Assembly (NCBI GenBank): GCA_004154925.1
Contig: QJNS01000273.1
Span: 567-64,566 of the forward strand
DNA from: Monosporascus cannonballus
Taxonomy: Eukaryota; Ascomycota; Sordariomycetes; Xylariales
Length of the DNA stretch: 64,000 bases
Direction: 5' to 3'
Shown here piece after piece: positions 44,201 to 55,113 of the stretch (position 1 is the first letter of the stretch; the number at the start of each line of letters is the position of its first letter). The notes under the pieces were generated by a model. That model was not told the DNA's origin. It saw only the letters and a program-made list of their open reading frames with translations, and did not search any database. A program made the position numbers and the translations under genes.

Positions 44201-46747
44201 TGTGAAAAGCGACCCACAGCACAATCTTGAACAGGCCTGCGCTATTACAAGGCCGCTAAGGTGCGTTATCGTATTATGCTCTACCGTAGGCCTAACCCAA
44301 TTCAATTCCTAGAGTACCGCCTTTGTCCATTAAAGGGAATGGGTTTATACGGAATAGAGAAGATCCCTTTCTTTTTTTTAAAAAAAAAATTGCGCGGAAA
44401 GAGCTAGCGCATTAGGAGCAAGCGGTGGTAGGAATTGTTGTTAGAACTCATCATAAGGCAGTGAGTGAGTCCGGGAAGATCCAGACAAGACACGGTCGGA
44501 CCTAAACAGAGCAGATCAGGGGAATGGGAGCTACACATGAGCAAATTGGAATGCTAAGGAGACAGAACCTAATATAGCACATAGTGTGCCATCAAGAATA
44601 TTCAGCTCAGTTATCCCTTTATTGGGATTCAACCATCATGCGTAGAATAATAACAGAAGCTGCGGAGATCCATGGGCCAGTAAATATGGTGGAAATGGGA
44701 CGGTCTTCCTGACTAATACCACTGGGAGTTGAATTTCAAAGTCTGTCTCTCCCTGGCGTAGGGCACGAACTATGACCAGAAGGGCAAAATGGAAGTAGCC
44801 CCCTAATCCCCTTCCCACAGACCTCATCGAGTACATTGTCCCAGTTTTGCAAGCAGATGATAATGGGTACCAAGCACTGGTGACAGGTTTACCATTATCG
44901 ACCTCAATATTAAAAGCTGCAAAAAGTGAGTAGGTTACAGCATCACAGTTTTGAGCGATGGCTATCAATTAGTAGGCGAGGTATAGGTGGTAAAGTGTTT
45001 GATAGCCAGGACCATGACAGACTCTTCCATTTTTATCGGGAGTAAAGTATGAGGCATGCTTTATCAACCTAGGAGAATCCAAGGGGGATACATCCAGGCC
45101 TGAGGTGCATTAGATTCGAGCGAAAGGCAATAATCCCAGAGGTCCAGAGGGCCTTCGGGAAGCAACATGGACAGGGTGGTACAGAGCCCCGCGGAGTCAG
45201 GGGCGATATAGCTCAAGACGAACAACAGCAAGAGGACAGGCACCGGGAGAAATATCTACTCTATGGATAATAATTGATATGTTCATGCAGACCTACACAG
45301 CCCCTCCCACCAAGGTTTGGCTAGAAACCAAGGGCGATCTCAAGTCTCCGGCAACCAATTTTCAACTTCGCATGCACATGGGAATGATCTTGTGTAGAGT
45401 GAGTATTACGAGAATGCCTATAATAAGCTCCTACTTTATAAATCACACCCTACCGTTGAGTGGAAGACAAGACGTATTGAACACCATATATATCAAGATG
45501 TGAGGTGGGCGTATGCGGGATTAGAGCGGCTTTCTGTGGTCTTAGCCTAAATGGATATTGCCCAGCTATGCTATGCGCTCAGCTTGTGGATTCACGAACT
45601 CCATGAAGCATGCATTTCCGTTCGTAGAGGTTTAAAAGGGTAGCCAGCTACCCGCGAAGCATGCGATCGGAAACCCCTACCCTTCCCATGGGTCCATTAA
45701 CGAAAGTAGCCTCCTTTGCGAGCTGTAGCTGACTTGAGGCCATAACCACCCATCCAACACCTCCAACCAGGCTACAAATCGATCGATCTTACATTCAAGA
45801 GTTGAGTCGCACAGTACAATCCATGACTCAAACCGAAGCACCGACTTAGGGGCGTGGAGGTAGGCATGATGACTCATATCCAGCCTTGCCGTCGGCGAAG
45901 GGCCTCAGCAGGTGAGCGTGTCGCGAGGCTTAGCGACCTGCGGCCCGTGATACGCCTGCACGCTTCAACGCACTCACCAATCCCGGGCGATGAGGAGACG
46001 GGGGTGCGTAACGGGTGAAGCCTGCAGCCCTTGCTGACTGCCAACCCAACCAGCTGGGACGCAGCCCAAGAGTGTCTCGTGGGTAGTATTGGATATCGGC
46101 AGACACCCGGTGACATCGGAACTAGGGAGGCGCTCGCGCGCGTAAAGAGCAGTGATTCGGTACTTCCCCAGAAGGCAAAGTTGAGACGGTACACTGAGAG
46201 CTCCGTCTCCAACGAAACCGCCACCCGGGACTTTTTTGATCGAATCGCGTCTGTAAGAACCGGACTCGCCAAGGCTGCTGCCTAACTAGGGCGCCGCGCG
46301 GAACGAGAGACTCACACAACCGCACGTTCGCGCAGGACGCGATATCCGAACGAGAGCTGCTTCAGGCGAAAGCTGGAGTCGTCATGGTCGCCGTGCCTGC
46401 GCAAGCGAAGACGCTTGCGCGGAGCTTTTGATTCACATTTGCCCTGGCTTGGGGGGGCGGGTGGCGATATGTCACGTGCCAAGGTGGAACCCTTGGGATA
46501 GGGGCTAAGGGGTGGTTAAGCATATTTATAGGGCCCGTTTCCTCCCATATAATTAAGGGGATAGGCGTTACTGGTCTAATCTATATACTGATACCTTCTT
46601 GCGGAGCTGCTTCTTCCTGCCTCTCACGCTCCCGCACCCTTTTCTGTGACACGATACTGCTCTGTTGTCGTAACGGCAAAATGTGAGCTATTTGTTGAAT
46701 TTAACCTCCGGCACGGCAACGGCACTCACACATAGGCGTTATATAGT
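41236..46747. other. Gene-poor stretch of 5.5 kb
   Basis: No supported gene. Possible scraps: a 54-codon plus-strand frame at 43149-43314 with a good start context (MVLLQSNNIGIASIQQVF), an adjacent plus-strand frame at 43303-43560, and the frame at 46031-46285. TG-rich sequence occurs near 43785-43840. None has a recognisable domain. Confidence 0.4.
46031..46436 (+). pseudogene. Coding-like relic, unidentified
   Basis: One frame reads TSWDAAQECLVGSIGYRQTP through RDFFDRIASVRTGLAKAAA to a stop at 46285. A different frame then reads RTFAQDAISERELLQAKAGV and VPAQAKTLARSF to a stop at about 46430. The two could be a single protein split by a frameshift. Helical composition looks real, but I do not recognise it and the overlapping reverse frame is equally long. 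Confidence 0.25.
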
Positions 46748-48454
46748 TCATATTAATTCCTGGTTTGCGGTCATTGCTCCGTTGCTGTCCGAGTGCTCTT
46801 GAGACTCAGGGACATGATGTACCAGGGCAGAGTCCATGATAATCTTACTATCCTGTCCTAGAGGCAAGTCAATCGCCTCACAAACGATTTCGATAGTGGA
46901 AAGCTTCGAGTGAGGAGGCGAAATGATGGACACAATCTCGAAGCGCTTGTCAGCTGTGGCCACAAGCTCCGTCCATTCCTCTCTGCTTCGTTCCTTGGCG
47001 TTCGCAGCCATCATTGCCATTATATCAGTCGCACTAAAATGAGAGAACTGGTTAAGACCTACAACTGGCCACAACAAAAAAAAGAAGGGTATTGATTAGG
47101 TGGAGAGCTGGGGGCAGATTTTTATGACGATGGGGATCTTTCTATTGCTCACGTGCCTTACGCGTGAACTTGAAACTTACTATGCTAATTGACTGTGTAT
47201 CCCTCGAGGGTCTTTCATGCAGATGTCATTGATAAGTATCTTAGCTCCCTGCCTCAGTGCTGGGACCTGATTCCGCAAGATCTGCACTGCGAGTCTGTCG
47301 GGCCAATCGTGGACCACGCTTCTGAAGATATAAACATCCGCGTCCTTGATGACTTGTTCGGTGAAGAAGTCGTACGCCTGGTATTGAAGGCGGCCGCCGA
47401 GGAGGTCCTCCTTCTTCAATGCCCGGTTCTCGATGTTCTTCCTGGTAACCTCGGGCTGATCTTCGACGATCGCTTTCTCGATCCCCGGGTACTTCGACAG
47501 CAGGGCCTCGGACAGGTGCCCGTGTGAACCCCCTACGTCGACCACGACGCGAGGGCACTCCTGTAGAGACGATGATGACCAAGGGACACTATTGACGAAA
47601 TGCTCTGGTAGGTTCTCCGGCGCGCTCATGAGCCAGGCCATGGTGTTAGCGACTCGCGCGACGCGTGCCTCGTCCTGGGAGATCTCGGTGAAGATGTCGC
47701 GCTCACCCGTGATTCGGTTGGCAATCGCCACCGGCGATTCCTCTGGCCTGTCCGAGCCCGGGAACCGCTGCAGCGACTCCGAGGTCTTCAGGGCAGCCGG
47801 TGCGTACTCCTCGGTCGCGAATCCGATGGAGTCATGAACCAGGGTTGACACCAGCGCCGCCGAGTTCGCATTGTGCCTCACGTGCCCAACCGGGCTCTCC
47901 TCGAAGATGTGCAGAGATATAGCAGCGCGGATAAAACGGCGCGCGTCGAACTCGTTCAGACCACAGCGCTGCGCCAGATCCGCGTACGAGAGGGCGCCGT
48001 CAAGTGGAACGTGGTGCGCAATGCGGAATCTATACAGGACGTTGAACGTCGCAGTCCAAGCAGGCTGGCAAGATTTATGAGGGGTCAGCGGCCAATTTAT
48101 ATCTGCCAGTCTCTACTTACCGTCTAGAATATCGGCCACGGGAGTATGACATACGCTTAGGACTGCCGTAGATAAGATATAAGCATTTGGCCCCAGAACG
48201 AGCGCTTTAAGCTCATCTGGAGCTTGGAGGAGCTTCGTGCGTTGATCCTCTATCGCTGCGTGGTATGGAGTCAGACGAGGGGGAACTCCCAAGGAGAAGG
48301 AGGGTTGGGGTAGATTGGATGCATCCAGCAAGTCATGGATCGAACTGGCATAGGACTGGATAGCATGCCCTATTTCGGGTAAGGAGTGCGAGGATACCAT
48401 GACGGGAAGAGGCGCGCGGCGTTCCAGCAATGATTCGTAGTCAGTAGCCAACAA
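46748..48454 (-). CDS. Fungal O-methyltransferase (secondary-metabolism type), possible frameshift at intron 1
   Basis: S-adenosylmethionine-dependent O-methyltransferases of this type usually modify polyketide or phenolic products. Exon 1 (48454-48121) carries the N-terminal dimerisation region (LPEIGHAIQSYASSIHDLLD, DELKALVLGPNAYILST). Exon 2 (48064-47180) reads NVLYRFRIAHHVPLDG and ARRFIRAAISLHIFEE, then the SAM motif PRVVVDVGGSHGHLSEALL and the catalytic-His region IFRSVVHDWPDR. Exon 3 (47033-46748) reads ATDIMAMMAANAKERSREEW. Intron 2 (47179-47034, 146 bp) splices in frame. Intron 1 has GTAAGT at 48120 and CAG at 48065, but this join is off by one base, so either a one-base indel or another splice site is involved. 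The start may instead be the ATG 18 codons downstream (MVSSHSLPEIG). It is divergent from the FAD oxidase relic at 48700. Confidence 0.72.
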
Positions 48455-48511
48455 GGGGGAGAAGCTGATGTCAATGCAGAGTGAAGAACACTAATCTACG
48501 CATTATAAATA

Positions 48512-48699
48512 TGTCGTGGAATAGGGGTATCTGTGTTAGTCATCAAGCTCTACAGCATTCCGGAAAAACCTTGTTCCGGCGCGCTCACAGTGTATAGAGA
48601 GCTTCCTAGCTACAGCTCCCTAGAGCTTAATTCTAGTCAGACAATTATCACTTCTCATACTCTATGCAACCTTTTCTCGCGATCAGCCTAACTGTGACA
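48512..48699 (+). mobile_element. Solo LTR, copy 2 (188 bp), at the 5' break of the FAD oxidase
   Basis: Starts TGTCGTGGAATAGGGG and ends CTAACTGTGACA, like copy 1 at 535-721, same orientation, about ten differences including one extra base. Flanking pentamers (AAATA left, GATAG right) do not match, so no target duplication is preserved. The sequence immediately to its right is mid-gene coding sequence and that to its left is the O-methyltransferase 5' region. Confidence 0.78.
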
Positions 48700-50063
48700 G
48701 ATAGACTTGTCTAGCTTCAACGGTGTCGAGTATGACGTCGAAAGCAACGTAGCCGTGATAGGCGCTGGGTCGAAATGGGGTGCGGTGTATAGTCAACTCG
48801 AGAAGTACAACGTCACTGTGGTCGGCGGAAGGGTCCTGGACGTAGGCGTAGGCGGCCTGATCCTCGGGGGTGAGCTTCATGACCACTTTGGTTGCCCCTT
48901 GTTATTATCCTGTGTAGGATCTAACCAGCATTAAGGTGGCCTCTCCTATCTCTCCGATCTTTACGGGTTTGCGTGCGATAACGTTGTCAATTTCGAAGTA
49001 TCCATTCTCAAACTCCGAGAAGCTTGGTAATACGCTGATGGATCCTCAGGTCATCCTTGCCGATGGCTCGCTCGTCAATGCTAATGCTGAGTCTCATACA
49101 GACTTGTTCTGGGCCCTGAAGGGTGGAGGTAATAACTTTGGTACGTTGCGAGACGGTTATTCCGGGTTGACGTTACTAACTTGTCTCATCACAGGCATCG
49201 TGACATCGTTCACATTATCCACGTATCCCCTGCCCAAGGTTTGGGGCGGAGTCAAGGGGTACTCATGGGGGGACCTACCTCTGGTGCACGCCTCCATGCT
49301 TGAATACCAATCGAACCCACAGAAAGACCCATATGCGAATCTCATGCTTCAGGGTTTTCCAATCAATGGGACTCTGGGGGTTATGCTGAGCATGGTCTAC
49401 CTGAAGCCGGACGAGTCACCGCCTGCCTTCGAACCCTTTTACTCCATCAGTACAACCATGGACTCAATGAAGACTTCGACGTACTATGAGTTGCTTGCTT
49501 CACAAGGCTCCGTGGACTTGCCTCGGTAAATTTCCAACCTAACCTGACACCACCCCTAAGTTGGGGCTGATAGCAATGGCAGGATTGACCTGTACACCAC
49601 GAGCTTCACGCCGAACGAGGCGCTTTATCGCTCGTTGGATAGCATTGTCACCACGTCTCACTCTTTAGAAGAAGTCAAGTCGGTCACGGCGGGGTCCCTA
49701 GCGCTCGGCTTCCAACCCATCTCGTCGACCGCAATCGAGGCTGGATACGCGCGAGGTGATAACGCCCTCGGTCTTGAGGCAGTTAACCAGACATGGTACG
49801 TCATCGATGTGGGCTGGTACTGGCCAAGTGATGATGACTTTGTTCGCGTTGCCACCGAAGACATGATAGGCCAGGTCGAAAAGGCGTCAAAGGCCGAAGA
49901 TAGCCATGTCCATTACCTGTTCAAGAACGACGCGAATCATGAACAGGATGTCATCGGGTCTTACGGGGAGGAGAACGTGCGAAGGCTCAGAGATGCACAA
50001 GCCAAGTATGACCCGGACCGCGTGTTCCAGAAACTGATGCCAGGCGGCTGGAAGCTGTCATAA
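48700..50063 (+). pseudogene. FAD-linked oxidase of the berberine-bridge (BBE) type, N-terminal part deleted
   Basis: BBE-type oxidases carry a PCMH FAD-binding domain and a C-terminal BBE segment, and often oxidise secondary metabolites. Remaining exons: 48700-48869 (DLSSFNGVEYDVESNVAVIG, GAGSKWGAVYSQLEKYNVTV), 48936-48997 (GLSYLSDLYGFACDNVVNFE across the splice), 49050-49140 (VILADGSLVNANAESHTDLF, WALKGGGNNFG), 49195-49525 and 49583-50063 (ending DPDRVFQKLMPGGWKLS). All four introns are GT-AG, 52-66 bp, and preserve the frame. The roughly 100-150 residues that should precede D-L-S-S-F, including any signal peptide and the His/Cys flavin-attachment site, are absent; the LTR ends exactly there. 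The rest is undamaged, so the loss may be recent. Confidence 0.82.
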
Positions 50064-51984
50064 GTCAGACCACCACCGCCAGGCTCCCGGAGACTTCAAC
50101 GCATCTGTATCATAAGTGTCGTTTTATTTCTTGACTGTTCGCGGCTACTATACTCACATTTAGATCCTTTCCTTCCCCAAATCCGATAATGGAATCACAA
50201 TATACGACGCGAGATAGACAGGTAGACAGATAGAATACATTTCATACTACTTGGCTTTGCGCTTACCTTAAGGAACTTTATTATTCTTCTGTTCCCACCT
50301 ATCCTTTCAGTACACAGTGCGAGCCTTGTCTTAATCTGCGCTTCGAATCGGCTTCTCTAACATTAACACGCGCGTGGACTATTGTGACGGGCTGTATTTA
50401 CAGGTACCTTAAGGTGGCGGAGAGCAAATGCATTCATTGTTAGGCTGAAGATGGGAGAGAACAACCGCTAACTTGGTGGAAGTGTCGTATCTTACGAGAC
50501 TGAGCTCGTGTGGAGACGCCGTAGTAACGGGTCGGCTCGTTCCAACCATGTTCCTGACGGCCTTTGGCCACAACTACATCTTCTTTAGTCTCGTTAGGGC
50601 GAAGACGAGCCATAGCTGAGAATGGCACCAATTACTGAAGGGACTTGGAATGTGCGTCTTAGGTCCACCATTAACCTTATCCGTGGACGCATGTGCGTGG
50701 AATTGATCCATCTTCCTAAGCACTTTGCTTTTACAACTCTCAAGGCGACCTGGGTGAGAAAACATCAAGGAAGGAGATGGATAAGGGTGCTTTCCTTCAT
50801 CCGATGTGACTGCTACGATTTCGGCTTCCCGTTGCACGTTGGCCTTGTAGATTCTGTCGTTGCATTCTCGCAGGGTCGATAGCACTGCGTTGAGATGATA
50901 CGCCACCTCATGAAGCGGGCAGACAAATCGTTAAAGAAGACTTCTCTGGAATCATGTGCCTCCCCCAGAAAACTCCCGCTTCACCGGGGGATCATATGTT
51001 ATTTGCTGGTTTGTTCTGGGCGACTTCGTGGCCTCTAGGTCGCCCTGGGCGACGCCCTATTCCGTGGTTGTACCACCAAGCCAGCAAATTCCGAAGCTGT
51101 CTTGGAAAAGGGGGCCCCCCTTTCTGTTGGGCAGCAATATCGGAGCCTAAAGCCCTATATCAGTGGAACACCCACAACAAGTGGGATCAACGCTTCCTAG
51201 CTTCCTACAAGTCAATATAACCTCAAGAGCTGTGCAGCTGCTCCTTAGTAAGTATGACAGAAGCTAATGGGCAAAAGAGGAGGTTATGGCTGCCCTTTTC
51301 GTGGTTATGGGTCTGATGCTGAGATGGGTAGCTCATTTCCAAGGTTATTAATAAAAGCTGCCGAAGGACCCCTACTACGCGTCCTGGTGCTGTTGCGGGA
51401 TCACGGGGACTCGACCGTCCAAACCCCCCGCCTCGCGTCCGATGTTATCGGGATTATGAGTGACCGCCAGCACCAAGATCTCCAGCACTCCGCTCTTTGC
51501 CGCGTTCATCTGAGATAGGGAGTGGATTTGTCTGTTTGGTACGGCGCGGGTCCTGGTCACCCGCAGCCACGTCTGCCCTGGTGCTCGGTGGTGGTTTCAA
51601 GAGGCCCAGCCCAAAGCCTGGGCCTTGAAGCGGTCAAATTGGCTAGATTCGTGTTGCGAATAAAAGACACAATTCACCTCTGAGTACCAAGCCTGTTCTT
51701 CACAAGTTACCAAGTGGACGAGATGCCTTCGGCAAGGGGGTGAATCCCCGGAATCACTTATGGATAGCAGATCAGTCGTTAAGCGGCGTATGTACAGCAG
51801 GGCAGGTGCACAACATGCAGGCATTCGTGATTTCGTGATAACTTTGAACAGAATTCCATTCATCACCCATACATGGGCTATCCTCGGGGCCAATCCCACC
51901 AAGTCAGGCTATATTATACATCGATGGTCTCGCGGGCCACATCCTCCGTGAGTCGAACATCACTACCCCCCCCGCTACTCTCGT
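50064..51984. other. Gene-poor stretch with one coding-like scrap
   Basis: Contains the relic at 50574-50990. Otherwise no gene recognised. A 9-bp inverted pair (ATTTGCTGG / CCAGCAAAT) near 51000-51090 is weak and was not called a MITE. Confidence 0.4.
50574..50990 (-). pseudogene. Coding-like relic, unidentified
   Basis: The reverse strand reads VCPLHEVAYHLNAVLSTLRE and CNDRIYKANVQREAEIVAVT in a helical, charged pattern that looks like genuine protein, then degenerates (VLRKMDQFHAHASTDKVNGG). A TAA precedes the readable part. Family unknown. Confidence 0.3.
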
Positions 51985-52273
51985 CTATTTCTTGTCCGTA
52001 GAGGGATCTTGTGTCTTGCCGAACTTCCACTCAAGCGCATCGTCGAGGGCGCCCTTGGGGTTCGAGGACAAGGCCTACTCTCGCGTTAGTGCACACGTTC
52101 GTTTCGTCACTTCGAAGGGAACATTAATGCAGACATACGTCCAGCTGGTCGTGGAGCTTGTTCTCCTTGTTGGGTGCCTTGTCGGTACCGTGGCCAGAGG
52201 CAGGTACCTCATTCATCTGCCTACCGGTCTGTCTCTCGGGGGGAGGGGATTGACGGCCTTCACCAGACGGCAT
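51985..52273 (-). CDS. Small conserved fungal protein, two exons (74 aa)
   Basis: Exon 1 is 52273-52139 (MPSGEGRQSPPPERQTGRQM, then NEVPASGHGTDKAPNKENKL). The intron is 52138-52075 (64 bp, GTATGT...TAG). Exon 2 is 52074-51985 (ALSSNPKGALDDALEWKFGK, ending T-D-K-K-stop). The splice is phase 0. The N-terminal MPSGEGR-x-x-PPE-x-QTG and the C-terminal SSNPKG-x-L-x-D-A match a small hydrophilic protein I recall from many ascomycete genomes. It has no signal peptide, membrane segment or catalytic motif. It is probably cytosolic and intrinsically disordered; function is unknown to me. The gene is intact although almost everything around it is broken. It is short and spliced, so a simple frame search misses it. 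Confidence 0.75.
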
Positions 52274-53848
52274 TGTGATGGATTTATTGGTCAGTATGCG
52301 CGGAATGTAGATGTAGGTACTGTTCAGTCACAGAAGCGTCAGCCAGTCAATCAGGCTCTGGAGGAGGAAAGGCCTTTATGATGATGACCTTGTGGCAGAG
52401 ATAGACTTACTATTTAGTCAGGATTGTTGCTGGATGATTCCTAGAAGTTGTCGGAACAAGACAGGTTCAAGGCAATTGGATAGCGCTAGAAGGAGTTAAA
52501 TACGAAACTCAAGGCATCCGGGGCATATGACAAACAATCCTACGTGGAGACGCGTATGCCAATAGCACATGCGATGTCCACTACTGCAGCTCAACACAAA
52601 ATATCGCAGTTTGACATCACAGTTGATCTCTTCAACTCGATGCCGTCATATCTCCATAATCAACCGACTTACGTCATAAGGGGCCACTTGCCGTCAGCGT
52701 GCAGTTACCGCAGTGGGGGTACTCGGCTCCAGTTTATCTAATCGAAGCTTCATCGTTGCGCTCTCCAGTCACCTCACGTTAGACGCGACACTTCTCGGCA
52801 CATGGTCATTGCATTTTTCTGCTGGCATTCGAACTCTTTGTGGCGGTACTATACTTTGAAGATTGACGAGAATTCTAGGGCAGGATGCTTATTCCCACTT
52901 CTTTAGTAAGTTTCTGAACGGCGATGAAGTTTCAATGTCTAGCATCTGGTACGAGCTGACGGGGAGGGGTTAGAAGTGAATCGTCGCATTTTCAAGGAAC
53001 TTACCCGGGGCTGGGCCCAAGGGGGTCGACGCCCGGCTGGATCGGGTAGTTGTGCAGCCCTAGGGGTCGGTGTGGAATCCCGGAGCATTGATTAGAGTCG
53101 AGGCTGGAGACACAAGGCTCCCTAGTTTGGTAGAATATGTACAGCCGAGGAGCTTCTGCTGGAAGATAACGGACATCCCGCCCAAGTTGGGCTATGGAAC
53201 AAGGGCTAGCTTCGACTCTTCGGGCTGAAAGAGAGAGGCATTTGCGGACTTCAAACTGAGCCTCGAATGCCTATTCCGCATCTAACCACAGCAACGTCGG
53301 CTTGATTCATGGCTTTCTACGGCGACCGGATCAGGACTCGATTACCAGAACGCGGTGACTTGGGTCTTTCGAAGAGGCGGGAAGCCACGACAAGTCCAGC
53401 CGTGCCCCATCCGATAATTATAAAGGGAAGCGGACGGCCGGAGTTCTCTGTGGCTTCGATTAGTCTTTAGATTGTACTGAATCCTCGGCAAAGGGTGTCG
53501 GGGTATGGGGGCCCTTGGAGGTTAGATATTCTACCTGCCGTCCTTCTCTCGCATGTGGTATGCTGGACTATTCTACTAGTGTCGTCCCACGGTATCACAA
53601 AATACGGTTCATGGCGTCACGGAATTCTCTCCCTGCGACGTACGGACAGAGCTACTTGGAAGTAAAACATTCCTGGACTGATAGACTAGAGGAGGATAGG
53701 AGGACGATTCGTGAATCATATGTGGTGGTCAACAACATATGTAGTAGGTAGGAAGCTTTGGGGACGGGATAGTGACATACAGCACGGCCCGGGGCCGTTA
53801 TCTACTCTGCTCGTGGGCCAACTCCGGGGTTGTGATCCGACCCATAGC
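52274..53848. other. Gene-free stretch before the gap
   Basis: No gene recognised. One 54-codon plus-strand frame (start near 53308, MAFYGDRIRTRLPERGDLG) has no support beyond being open. Confidence 0.4.
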
Positions 53849-53878
53849 GGGGGGGGGGGGGGGGGTGCNNNNNNNNNN
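53849..53878. other. 17-base G run followed by a 10-N assembly gap
   Basis: G run at 53849-53865, then TGC, then N at 53869-53878. Ten Ns usually mark a scaffold join of unknown true size, so distances across this point are not reliable. Confidence 0.9.
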
Positions 53879-54470
53879 GTAACTCTTACCAACATTAGAG
53901 AGGACTGAAGGCATGGGATAGTAATAGCATGATAATAAGTTCGGATCATACGGTGACGCGGTGGAGGTAAGAGACAAGTGACGAAACCGGGGGGAGATAC
54001 CTAGTATCATGAACATGCAATCAAGCTGCGACATTAAGGTATGCTGAAAATAGGTCGAGATCTGTCAGCTAGCAGGGGGTGCTCTAGCACCCCATATACG
54101 GAAGATTCCCTCTGATCGGAACATATATGTTCCGGGACTAGATCACCTTGAAAGTGCAGTGCGCGTTCTAGAGCACTTGCAACTAGTCATCAATACACAC
54201 ACACAACTGATATCCCTTATATCTGACAAGATCTTCCCTCTAGGACGGTTGGATTAAATCACTCTTGTATACCTCAACAAGTGGGGTTATTCCCATCTAC
54301 TATGATGTTAGGGGTAATTTTTATTACACGATTGGTATTCTAGCTAGGAGACCCACCTAATAATAACCTACCTTGGATTAGCGCATTTTACGAGTACTTT
54401 GCAACAACTTTTTTACTTCTGATTTTTATTATTAATATTTAAAGTTATACAGAACAGAAAATATAGCTTA
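53879..54470. other. Transition from normal to AT-rich sequence
   Basis: No gene. Contains a local palindrome GGTGCTCTAGCACC near 54077-54090 and GGAACATATATGTTCC near 54118-54133, both perfect short inverted repeats. AT content rises sharply after about 54300. Confidence 0.45.
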
Positions 54471-54706
54471 ATATTTCGTATACCTCTCTTAAGCGTTAAT
54501 AACCGCCTAATAACGCGTAGGTATATTTTTAACAAATTTAATAACCATTTCTTAGAGACCGTTTCCCAGGCTTTATTAACGTATTGGCAAAGATTATCGT
54601 ATAAAGGTTTTTTTCGAGTTTCTATTTGTTTTTTATATAATTCTTTATCTAGTTCTATGCGATTTCGATTAGGTTAAGGTCGAGCGAATGTGAGAATACA
54701 GCCTCT
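54471..54706 (-). pseudogene. Tc1/mariner-type transposase C-terminal relic, RIP-mutated
   Basis: The reverse strand reads LDLNLIEIA-stop-N-stop-IKNYIKNK-stop-KLEKNLY, then VNKAWETV, then after a frame change EMVIKFVKNIPTRY-stop-AVINA-stop-ERYTKY. This is the ending of a Tc1/mariner transposase (D-L-N-P-I-E-N-x-W, then A-W ... M-P-x-R-x-x-A-V-I-x-A-x-G-x-x-T-K-Y). The three TAG codons after DLN sit where tryptophan (TGG) is expected, the change made by RIP acting on the opposite strand. The catalytic core upstream is missing. Confidence 0.7.
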
Positions 54707-54900
54707 ATGAGGATAAGGCTGGTAGCCGACCAGCCACCGATTAGCCACCGACCCACTTACTAATATAAATCCACCATCTGGCAGCTAATAGGAAACGCCA
54801 GATGGAAATAACCTAATATACTTATTTCTTGGAATCTGTTTTACGACTGGTTAAAAATTACCTTATCTAATTTATAGTTATCTATTATTTTACAATTTTT
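54695..54900. repeat. Repeat A, copy 1 (upstream of LTR 1)
   Basis: Matches 62338-62545 in the same orientation, including ACCGACCCACTTA, AATATAAATCCACCATCTGG and AACCTAATATACTTATTTCT. Differences are mostly C/T and G/A. Contains a hairpin CCATCTGGC ... GCCAGATGG. Because it precedes both LTRs, it is probably the 3' internal end of a retrotransposon or an insertion shared by both copies. Confidence 0.75.
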
Positions 54901-55113
54901 TTATCTGCTATAAAAAATAACATAATAATTACCAAAAATAAAGTTCGCCAATTATAAAATGAACTTAAGTTATTAGTTGAAAAAACCGCCGATCGGAACC
55001 CAACCAACAAACGATCGATTACGGTACGGGAATAAGCGAAAAAGTTTATAACGAAGCCTTAATGAGCAGAAAATTATGGTTCCCGGAATCCCGAATTACC
55101 TTATATATATAAT

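Noticed and set aside
51000..51090. Possible MITE with ATTTGCTGG / CCAGCAAAT ends
   Set aside because: Only 9 bp of inverted match, no target duplication and no extension of similarity.
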